A DNA stretch of 13,471 nucleotides from CAITSH01 sp945892985 (GTDB lineage Bacteria > Pseudomonadota > Gammaproteobacteria > Burkholderiales > SG8-39), in contig CAMDDU010000078.1 of the NCBI GenBank assembly GCA_945892985.1, forward strand, positions 1-13,471, in the 5' to 3' direction. The notes below the pieces were generated by a model that was not told where the DNA came from, searched no databases, and saw only the letters and a list, made by a program, of their open reading frames with translations. The stretch's first letter is position 1, and every line of letters starts with the position of its first letter. Below are positions 1 through 6,153 of this stretch, one piece after another. The position numbers were made by a program, and so were the translations under genes.

Positions 1-1
1 A

Positions 2-1507
2 ACTTCCATCAGCGCCATCCACGCGGCATTCCGTAGCGGCGCACTAACGGCCCAAGCTTTGGTCGCGGGCTACCAACAGCGCATCAAGACGCACGACCAA
101 GCCGGCGCGCAACTCAACGCCATCGTCAGCTTAAACTCCGCGGCACGCACCGTGGCCCGCACCCTTGATCGCGCGTTCGCCGCCACCGGCCAGTTACAAG
201 GTCCGCTCCATGGGGTGCCGGTGCTCCTGAAGGACAATATCGACACCGCCACCCTACCCACCAGTTACGGCAGCATGGCGTTTGCCGAGCACTACCCACC
301 AACGGATGCCACGGTGGTCAGCCGCCTGCAAGCCGCCGGGGCGATTATCTTAGGCAAAACCACCCTGCCCGATTTCGCCACGTCCTGGTGGGCGTATTCC
401 TCACGCAGCGGTGAGACCCGTAATCCTTATGCGCTGGATCGCGATCCGGGCGGGTCCAGCAGCGGCACCGGCGCGGCCATCGCCGCCAATTTTGCGAGCG
501 TGGGATTGGGCACCGATTGCGGTGGGTCTATCCGGGTGCCCGCATCTCATTGCAACCTCGTTGGCATTCGCTCAACCCCCGGCGTGGTCAGCCGCGCGGG
601 CAGCTCACCGCTGGTGTTTTTTCAAGACACCGTGGGGCCGATGGCGCGTACCGTCACCGATGCGGTGCGCGTGTTTGAGGTGATCGCCGGTTACGATCCG
701 GCCGACTCGCTGAGCGTCAATTACACCATCGCCAAATCACACCAACCCTATGTCGCAGCGCTGGATCGCGACGGCCTGCAAGGCGCGCGCATCGGTCTGG
801 TGACCAACGCCATGGGGGCCGATGACAATCCCTACGCAGCCCCAGTCAATGCCTTGATGCGCGCCGCCTGTATCACGATGGAGGTCGCCGGGGCGCAGGT
901 GATCCCACTGGAGATTGCCAACCTCGCGCAGCAATTGAACGATACGTCTTTGTATGTGAACTGCTCTAAAAGTGACCTCAATAGATTTCTCGCCACCCGT
1001 CCCACGGCCCCGTTGCGCAGTTTGGGGCAAATTTTTGAGGCCAGGCGTTACCACCCCATGCTGGACCTGCTGGAGGCCTGCGTGGTGGGACCCGACCAAG
1101 CCGAATACGACCCGCTGTATTTCCGACGCCTAGCCGCCCGCGAGTTGTTCCAACGCCAGCTCACCAACCTGATGGCAGCACAGGGTTTGGACGCACTGAT
1201 GTTCCCGGATGTGCAGGTGGTGCCACCCACCCGCGAGCAGCTCAACACCCGCGTGTGGACCACCCTCACCTACCCCACCAATACACTCATCGCCGCCCAG
1301 AGCTGGCTGCCAGCCCTGAGCGTGCCGGCAGGTTTTGCGCCGGGTAATTTGCCGGTCGGATTAGAATTAATGGGCCGCCCATACGACGAAGCCACGCTGT
1401 TCCGCCTGGCCTATGCGTTTGAACAAGCCACCCACCATCGGCGGCCACCCGCGCTATCGCCCAGTCCCGCTGACAGCGGTGTCAAAGGCGGCAAGCGGCG
1501 CGGGTGA
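2..1507 (+). CDS. Amidase-signature family amidohydrolase, 5'-truncated by window edge
   Basis: This is a cytoplasmic amidase-signature hydrolase, a family that cleaves C-N amide bonds; the substrate cannot be told from sequence. The Ser-cisSer-Lys triad is visible: Lys in VLLKDNID (codon at 230-232), cis-Ser in GGSSSG (about 455), and the nucleophile Ser in GTDCGGSIRVPA (about 527). The 75- and 24-residue spacings fit the family. A TTG at 59 could be called as the start, but the frame stays open to base 2 and reads ISAIHAAFRSGALTAQAL, a typical amidase N-terminus. The true start is therefore outside the window and at least 502 codons are present. It resembles GatA but is a lone gene with no gatB or gatC beside it, so a general amidase is more likely. 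It is GC-rich (about 67% in a counted line), unlike the block downstream, and is probably a host flanking gene. The family call is firm; the substrate is unknown. Confidence 0.93.
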   Translation, partial: TSISAIHAAFRSGALTAQALVAGYQQRIKTHDQAGAQLNAIVSLNSAARTVARTLDRAFAATGQLQGPLHGVPVLLKDNIDTATLPTSYGSMAFAEHYPPTDATVVSRLQAAGAIILGKTTLPDFATSWWAYSSRSGETRNPYALDRDPGGSSSGTGAAIAANFASVGLGTDCGGSIRVPASHCNLVGIRSTPGVVSRAGSSPLVFFQDTVGPMARTVTDAVRVFEVIAGYDPADSLSVNYTIAKSHQPYVAALDRDGLQGARIGLVTNAMGADDNPYAAPVNALMRAACITMEVAGAQVIPLEIANLAQQLNDTSLYVNCSKSDLNRFLATRPTAPLRSLGQIFEARRYHPMLDLLEACVVGPDQAEYDPLYFRRLAARELFQRQLTNLMAAQGLDALMFPDVQVVPPTREQLNTRVWTTLTYPTNTLIAAQSWLPALSVPAGFAPGNLPVGLELMGRPYDEATLFRLAYAFEQATHHRRPPALSPSPADSGVKGGKRRG

Positions 1508-1542
1508 TGGTTGGGCGTTAACACAGGCGTGCTGGGGGGTTG

Positions 1543-1597
1543 CCCGCGGCGTCAGCGGCAAGGGGCTAAGCCGGGACGCTTAACGCTGGCCGCAGGG
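1543..1597. repeat. Bulged 13-bp inverted repeat downstream of amidase
   Basis: The left arm CCC-GCGGC-gt-CAGCG (1543-1557) pairs with the right arm CGCTG-GCCGC-a-GGG (1584-1597). This gives 13 Watson-Crick pairs interrupted by a 2-nt and a 1-nt bulge. The 26-base loop carries a second small palindrome, GGCTAAGCC (1564-1572). The element starts 35 bases after the amidase stop. There is no T-run after it, so it is not a classic intrinsic terminator. It could act as a 3' mRNA-stabilising or termination structure, or be a REP-like extragenic element. Confidence 0.45.
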
Positions 1598-1738
1598 TGA
1601 ATCCCGCGATCGAGCATCAAGGCTCGCTTGTGCCATGCGCCAACGCCCGCCGATGGCTTCACCTGCATAGCGACAACCCAAGCCTACTGGCGCATTGAGG
1701 CATGCCCGAAGATCACCTTACGAGCCTACATCGGCCGC

Positions 1739-1795
1739 CAATCTTTCGTCCAAGGATTGAAAATTTTGCTTTATCCTGTCTTTTTTTTCGAGAGA
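1739..1795 (+). promoter_or_regulatory. Candidate promoter/operator region ahead of the HTH pair
   Basis: An inverted repeat spans 1739-1759: CAATC..TT pairs with AA..GATTG around a 5-base loop, seven of eight pairs perfect. It runs directly into an AT-rich tract (1756-1790) in otherwise GC-rich DNA. A TTGAAA (1757-1762) resembles a -35 box but has no good -10 at 17 bases. TATCCT (1772-1777) resembles a -10 but lacks a good -35. An AGAGA at 1791-1795 is the only Shine-Dalgarno-like string before the ATG at 1808. The location fits a promoter for the block with an operator for its HTH proteins, but no precise box assignment is justified. Confidence 0.35.
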
Positions 1796-1807
1796 ACGGC
1801 AAAGTCC

Positions 1808-2026
1808 ATGGCATCGAGTGCGGGCGCTGGCGCAATTCTGACGATCAAGGAAGTGGCGGATTACCTAAAAGTCACGGAGCGCACGATCTACCGGTTGGCT
1901 GCAGCCAAGCAGATCCCTGCTTTCAAAGTCGGGGGCAGCTGGCGGTTTTCACGTGCGGACATCGATAGCTGGATCAAGCAGCAATCGATGCCAAAGCTCC
2001 ACGACGAACGTGAGGCTGAACGCTAG
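1808..2026 (+). CDS. Excisionase/MerR-type helix-turn-helix protein (first copy)
   Basis: This is a 72-aa DNA-binding protein of the excisionase (Xis)/MerR-like winged-HTH type. The helix-turn-helix is LTIKEVADYLKVTERTIYRLA (residues 11-31), followed by the wing FKVGGSWRF (39-47) and the closing helix RADIDSWIKQQ (49-59). The ATG at 1808 is preferred over the upstream TTG (1628) because it leaves only a 10-residue lead before the domain. It is the first gene of the block and is followed 12 bases later by a paralogue, so it likely regulates the operon. Without an integrase nearby, a true excisionase role is less likely than a transcription-control role. The family is clear; the target site is unknown. 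Confidence 0.85.
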   Translation: MASSAGAGAILTIKEVADYLKVTERTIYRLAAAKQIPAFKVGGSWRFSRADIDSWIKQQSMPKLHDEREAER

Positions 2027-2038
2027 GCCGAACCAGCC

Positions 2039-2266
2039 ATGACCGTTCGAGACGTTGCGGCGTTCTTGGATGTGGACGAAAAAACGATCTCAAGACTTGC
2101 CCAAAAACGCGACATCTCTGGGTTCAAAGTGGCAGGGTCTTCGCGCTTTCCGAGGGCAGACGTGATGAAGTGGATCGAGGAGCGAAAGCTCACTGCCCAA
2201 TCAACAGAAGAGCAGAAATTGATCCGGGTAATGCCTAGTGTAAATAAGGGGAGAGCGGAAAAATGA
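2039..2266 (+). CDS. Excisionase/MerR-type helix-turn-helix protein (second copy)
   Basis: This 75-aa protein has the same fold as the gene before it: HTH in residues 1-21 (TVRDVAAFLDVDEKTISRLA), wing FKVAGSSRF, and helix RADVMKWIEER. Aligned by eye over 49 residues without gaps, the two copies share about 24 identities, including the TI.RLA recognition-helix core and the F-K-V-x-G-S-x-R-F wing. The domain begins at residue 1, and the tail of about 25 residues is polar (TAQSTEEQKLIRVMPS). The stop TGA overlaps the next ATG as ATGA. The pair could act as a heterodimer or bind adjacent half-sites; that is inference. The arrangement points to a local tandem duplication followed by divergence. 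Confidence 0.83.
   Translation: MTVRDVAAFLDVDEKTISRLAQKRDISGFKVAGSSRFPRADVMKWIEERKLTAQSTEEQKLIRVMPSVNKGRAEK
2246..2253 (+). promoter_or_regulatory. Strong Shine-Dalgarno for the 30-codon ORF
   Basis: AAGGGGAG lies 9 bases before the ATG at 2263, inside the 3' end of the second HTH gene. It is one of the best ribosome-binding sites in the window, stronger than those ahead of the large genes, and it supports translation of the small ORF that follows. Confidence 0.6.
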
Positions 2267-2355
2267 CGAGAGCTTATTGGCTTGTTGGATTACTCAAAAG
2301 CGCCGGGGAAATAACCTCCTGCATCCGCTCGATCCTTGATGACGTAGAACCATAA
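2263..2355 (+). CDS. Overlapping 30-aa micro-ORF before the DUF499 gene
   Basis: This short ORF begins MTRAYWLVGLLKSAGE and ends with DDVEP, then TAA. Its ATG overlaps the stop of the second HTH gene (ATGA, 2263-2266), and it has a strong AAGGGGAG ribosome-binding site 9 bases upstream. Its stop is 15 bases before the DUF499 start, so it fills the only sizeable gap in the 5' half of the operon. I recognise no family. Residues 4-13 are hydrophobic/aromatic but too short for a clear membrane span. It may be a real small protein, or a coupling ORF that carries ribosomes from the regulator genes to DUF499, whose own ribosome-binding site is weak (GGGA at 2358-2361). Confidence 0.5.
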   Translation: MTRAYWLVGLLKSAGEITSCIRSILDDVEP

Positions 2356-2370
2356 CTGGGATCAAAAACC

Positions 2371-5300
2371 ATGACACTTCAGACCCTCTGCAAACCCCGG
2401 CCCTCCGTATTTGTCGCCGATCGGCGCGCCACTGTTCTCAGTCTAGATACCTTTCTAAAGGGAAAAGTCCACGGGAAAGAGTTCTTTGACGAGAACTATT
2501 TCACATCCGGAATGCTGACGCTGGTCGATCGGGCTTTTCGGCATCTATCGGGTACCGGTGCAGGGTCTTCTGTATTCATGCTTTCACAAGCGATGGGCGG
2601 CGGCAAAACGCACAGCATGATTGCCTTGGGCCTTTTGGCTAAAGATCCTGAACTGCGAAAAAAAGTTCTCGGAGAAGACAACCCCGCCCCCAAGCTCGGT
2701 CGCTGTCGCGTTATAGGTTTTAACGGTCGGAGCACCGATGCCAAAGGTGGCATTTGGGGCGCTTTTGCCGAACAACTAGGCAAAGCAGAATCATTCGCAA
2801 GCTACATATCGCCACTTCTGAGCGCTCCCAGTCCTGATGCATGGAAACAGCTGCTCGGTGGTGATCCGCTGGTCATGTTTTTAGACGAGCTCCCGCCGTA
2901 TCTGGAATACGCGGTCGCGGTTCCTGTCGGCAACGCGGATCTGAGTGTTGTGACGACCGCGGCGCTGGCAAACCTGTTCGTGGCCGTCGCGGAGATGGAC
3001 AACGTTTGTTTGGTGTTATCAGATCTTGCTGGCACTAATTTTACGGTTGGCCAAGCCAATTTGCAGGGGGCGCTTAGTCGGGCAATTCAAGGCATAACCT
3101 CTGAGTCAAAGCGCATCGCAGTGCCCATCACACCTGTGAACCCCAATGGCGATGAGCTCTACCACATCTTGCGCAAACGCCTCTTCGAAACCGTAGCGCC
3201 GGCAGCTGAAATTCAAAAAATCGCCGACGCCTATCGTGAGGCCTTGCGCGAGGCCAGCAAGATGGGGCTTACCACGACGTCACCGGAATCTCTGTTTACC
3301 CGAGTCACCGACGCCTACCCTTTTCATCCGGATCTGCGCGAACTGGTCGGCAAGTTCAAAGAAAACGATGGCTTCCAACAAACCAGAGGTGTCATACGCC
3401 TCATGCAAATGGTTGTCGCTAATTTATGGAACTCGAAAAAAGCCGATCGCATCGACCTGATCCATCCCTACGATCTTGATCTGAACGTAGATGAGATTGC
3501 ATCCGAAATCCGGACTATCAATCCCTCACTGAGTGAGGCCATTGCGCACGACGTTGCCCATGGGGGCGAGTCCGAAGTAGAGCAAATTGATGTTGCCAAT
3601 GGCAACTCAGATGCCTCAGATGCGGCACGCCTGATCTTGGTCGCGTCGTTATCAACGACACCCGGCGCTATTCATGGGCTTCGTGAATACCAACTCGTCG
3701 ATTGTTTACAGCGGCCCGGGCGAGACCTCAGCACGTTTAAGGCCAATGTTCTCGACAAATTGGCAACCCGCGCGTGGTACCTACATAACTCAGCTGACGG
3801 GCGGCTCTTCTTCAAGAACCAGCAGAACCTCGCGGCAAAGCTTCGTTCTACGGCACTCTCCCTGCACGCTGAAACAGTAGACCGGATGCTGCGCGAGCAT
3901 CTCGAGTCCTATTTCTCGGCCACGTTGCGTGATTGCTATCAAGTGATCAAAGTGCTGCCACCGCTCGATGAGGTACAGATTGATCAGGAAAAAACCACGC
4001 TGGTGATCGTGCGTCCTGGTGGTCAGGCGAACCAATTGCCTATTTCTGCCGATTGGCAAGCATGGTGGGAGCAGCAGCAATATAAAAACCGCGTGCTGTT
4101 TCTGACTGGCTCAAGAGACACCTTCCAAAAGGTGCTGGACTCTGCGCGCCAGACGCGGGCTTTGCAAAGTATTGAGGACGAACTCAAAAGCGAGAGTACG
4201 CCGTCGGACGATCCGCAGTGGCGTGCGTTGGATGCACTGCGTGACCGCGTCGGCCTGCAGTTCACAGCGGCGTTGAAAGAAGCCTTTGATACGATCGTCT
4301 ATCCCTCTATCAATGCAGCATTGCGTGCAACCGGCACTGACTTGGCTTTTGCAGGTAACGGCAGTGGTGAGGCCACGGTGCGAAAAACGCTTGAGGGCGC
4401 GCAGAAATTTACCACTAAAATTGATGATGAAAGCTTCCGCAGCCGTGCAGAAACCAGACTCTTTGGGTCTGCCGAGACGAAAGTGGTGCTCTGGTCAGAC
4501 TTTAAGCGCGCGGCCGCAGTCACTACAAGCTGGCCGCTGCACAAAATCTCGGCGCTCGATGACCTAAAAGCCGACTGTTTGCGGCGTGGTCTGTGGCGCG
4601 AAGAAGGTAACCACATCCGTCGCGGACCGTTTCCTGCACCCGTGCCAGAAGTGTCGATCCGTGAACTGTCGGTTCAAGACGATGGCGATGGCGTCACCTA
4701 TCTCAGGCTTGAGCCCCTACATGCACCTAGTCTGGTGTACGAGAGGGGCCGGACTGATCCGACGAAAGCCTCTAGCCATGTGCCGACGCCAGCTCGCTTT
4801 GAGGCCAAGGGTCTGTGCTACCGCTTTATGGCCATAGACCCCGAGGCGCTGACACGTTTTAGCGAGGTAAGGGAGTGGTCACCAAAACTCAGACTCAAGT
4901 ATCAGCTGCACAACCGCGGCGATCATTACGAAGTTGAACTCTTGGCGCTACCCAAGGCGAATGGCATTGCTATTCGATACACCACCGATGGTTCATCGCC
5001 CGCTAACTCTGGCTTCGCCACTTACGACGGAAAATTCCGCGTTCCTGAAAAATGCCGGGTTGTTTGTGCGGTTGCTGTTAGCTCTGAATTCGATCTCGCT
5101 TCAGAGGCTATAAAGATCACAATCCCGCAGCAAGGCCAGGAGCCTCGGCCGACTATTGACCCCCAAACGCCGGCACGTTGGCTGCAACAGACCAAACTCG
5201 ACGATGCAACTGCGGTCTGGGATTTGATTCAGCAGCTAGTAAAGACGCCCGGGGTACGTCTTTACGACATTGGTCTGACCGCTGAAAGCACCGATGGGCA

Positions 5301-5505
5301 ACAAAGTCTGGAGTACTCGGGGGCATTGGATGATGGCTACGACCACGCTGGCGTAAAGACCGTTACCGAGAAGCTACAGGAAGTCGTTGGGGGTGGCAGG
5401 CTGCGTATGTCCGTGGGGTCTTTGGGCTTTCCCACTGGGCAAGCCTTGCTCGACTGGTTAAAGGCAACTGACCAGCAGTTCAATGCTGCGAAAGTAAAGC
5501 AATAA
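2371..5505 (+). CDS. DUF499-family P-loop ATPase, anti-phage cassette (BrxC/PglY-like)
   Basis: This is a 1044-aa cytoplasmic AAA-type ATPase. The Walker A is AMGGGKTH (residues 74-81), of the GGGKTH type usual in DUF499, with Gln where a canonical loop starts with Gly. The Walker B is VMFLDE (168-173), followed by LPPYLEYA. The N-terminal third is the ATPase core and the middle is mostly helical. Around 860-915 the pattern IAIRYTTDGSSP...Y.GKFRVPE...V.AVAVSS matches the chitobiase/hexosaminidase C-terminal-like (CHB_HEX_C) beta-sandwich. The end carries the DUF499 tail rich in GYDHAG and GFPTGQALLDWL. From memory, PglY of the Pgl/BREX-2 phage-resistance system belongs to the same group. It is the first large gene of the operon, 4 bases before the DUF3780 gene. 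Its likely role is the energy-using sensor or loader of the complex. The family call is firm; the mechanism is inferred. Confidence 0.9.
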   Translation: MTLQTLCKPRPSVFVADRRATVLSLDTFLKGKVHGKEFFDENYFTSGMLTLVDRAFRHLSGTGAGSSVFMLSQAMGGGKTHSMIALGLLAKDPELRKKVLGEDNPAPKLGRCRVIGFNGRSTDAKGGIWGAFAEQLGKAESFASYISPLLSAPSPDAWKQLLGGDPLVMFLDELPPYLEYAVAVPVGNADLSVVTTAALANLFVAVAEMDNVCLVLSDLAGTNFTVGQANLQGALSRAIQGITSESKRIAVPITPVNPNGDELYHILRKRLFETVAPAAEIQKIADAYREALREASKMGLTTTSPESLFTRVTDAYPFHPDLRELVGKFKENDGFQQTRGVIRLMQMVVANLWNSKKADRIDLIHPYDLDLNVDEIASEIRTINPSLSEAIAHDVAHGGESEVEQIDVANGNSDASDAARLILVASLSTTPGAIHGLREYQLVDCLQRPGRDLSTFKANVLDKLATRAWYLHNSADGRLFFKNQQNLAAKLRSTALSLHAETVDRMLREHLESYFSATLRDCYQVIKVLPPLDEVQIDQEKTTLVIVRPGGQANQLPISADWQAWWEQQQYKNRVLFLTGSRDTFQKVLDSARQTRALQSIEDELKSESTPSDDPQWRALDALRDRVGLQFTAALKEAFDTIVYPSINAALRATGTDLAFAGNGSGEATVRKTLEGAQKFTTKIDDESFRSRAETRLFGSAETKVVLWSDFKRAAAVTTSWPLHKISALDDLKADCLRRGLWREEGNHIRRGPFPAPVPEVSIRELSVQDDGDGVTYLRLEPLHAPSLVYERGRTDPTKASSHVPTPARFEAKGLCYRFMAIDPEALTRFSEVREWSPKLRLKYQLHNRGDHYEVELLALPKANGIAIRYTTDGSSPANSGFATYDGKFRVPEKCRVVCAVAVSSEFDLASEAIKITIPQQGQEPRPTIDPQTPARWLQQTKLDDATAVWDLIQQLVKTPGVRLYDIGLTAESTDGQQSLEYSGALDDGYDHAGVKTVTEKLQEVVGGGRLRMSVGSLGFPTGQALLDWLKATDQQFNAAKVKQ

Positions 5506-5509
5506 TCTA

Positions 5510-6136
5510 ATGGCTCGCGCTAACTCAAGCTCACAACGAAAAACTATCGGCCTTGGCTTTTTGCCCGAGGAAGCTCGTCATGGATTCCTTATTGACGTAC
5601 CGAAAGGCACCGCGGCCTCCGACATGATTTGCATTACCGAGCACCGCGGGCATGACCTTGACCAACTAGGGGCGCGCTCGGTAGACGTACCAACACCCAC
5701 AGACCGTGCACTTCGAGTGATCCTTGATCGGGGACGCTGGCTTGCGTTGGCACCCACCTTTTGGGAAGAGGCCAATCGTCGCTTACGCGCCAATGGTCTG
5801 CCTGCAGCTAAGTTCATGAAGAATCCGAGTAAGCCTGTTCCAGTGCATCCATCGCTAGGCAAAGAGCTCTGCATTCTGTGTTGGGCCGTGGAAGAAGCCT
5901 CACCTGATGACATACCCAATGCTCTACGCAACTGGGAAGCCCTCGCCCCTGAAGAGCGCTGGTGGCTTTTTACGATGACCGTAGCGACCACAGGGCAAGC
6001 AATGCAAAAAGGGGTTGGCTGGCGCAAAGCGCTGCGTGCGGCGCTTGCAGACAATACATTTGTGAAAGGTGAAGGATTGTCCCCGCGCGCGCGGCGTGAG
6101 CTGCTGGGTCACTCACAACTTTCACTATCGCTATAG
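5510..6136 (+). CDS. DUF3780 family protein, anti-phage cassette
   Basis: This 208-aa soluble protein has no signal peptide or membrane segment. I assign it to DUF3780 from its overall look (start KTIGLGFLPEEARHGFLID, a central ILDRGRWLALAPTFWEEAN, and a W-rich ALAPEERWWLFTMT before GVGWRKALRAAL) and from its place between DUF499 and DUF1156 genes, where this family usually occurs. No catalytic motif is visible, so it is more likely a structural or adaptor subunit than an enzyme. It starts 4 bases after the DUF499 stop with no clear ribosome-binding site, which suggests translational coupling. The family assignment is fairly confident; the function is unknown. Confidence 0.8.
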   Translation: MARANSSSQRKTIGLGFLPEEARHGFLIDVPKGTAASDMICITEHRGHDLDQLGARSVDVPTPTDRALRVILDRGRWLALAPTFWEEANRRLRANGLPAAKFMKNPSKPVPVHPSLGKELCILCWAVEEASPDDIPNALRNWEALAPEERWWLFTMTVATTGQAMQKGVGWRKALRAALADNTFVKGEGLSPRARRELLGHSQLSLSL

Positions 6137-6153
6137 CGGCGGATTAATCCCAA

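Larger units (their letters stand above)
1508..1807. other. 300-base intergenic region between amidase and defence block
   Basis: No convincing gene lies here. The frame of the downstream HTH protein is open back to a TTG at 1628, but the encoded residues 1628-1807 look unlike an excisionase N-terminus and the ATG at 1808 places the HTH domain normally. The left part (1508-1700) is GC-rich and holds a long bulged inverted repeat (1543-1597), a short palindrome GGCTAAGCC (1564-1572) and a small CGAGC/GCTCG hairpin (1611-1626). The right part turns AT-rich at 1756-1790. The composition change suggests the junction between host DNA and the acquired block lies here, but I see no direct repeat that would mark an attachment site. 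Confidence 0.6.

Noticed and set aside
1611..1626. CGAGC/GCTCG hairpin as a terminator of the amidase gene
   Set aside because: The 5-bp stem is too short and no T-run follows.
1628..1807. N-terminal extension of the first HTH gene from TTG 1628
   Set aside because: The 60 extra residues do not resemble an excisionase lead, the start codon is TTG without a ribosome-binding site, and the stretch includes the likely promoter/operator.
5578..6054. 158-codon open frame on the minus strand
   Set aside because: It is antisense to the DUF3780 gene; composition is Ser/Arg/Ala-rich as expected for a reverse-frame artefact.
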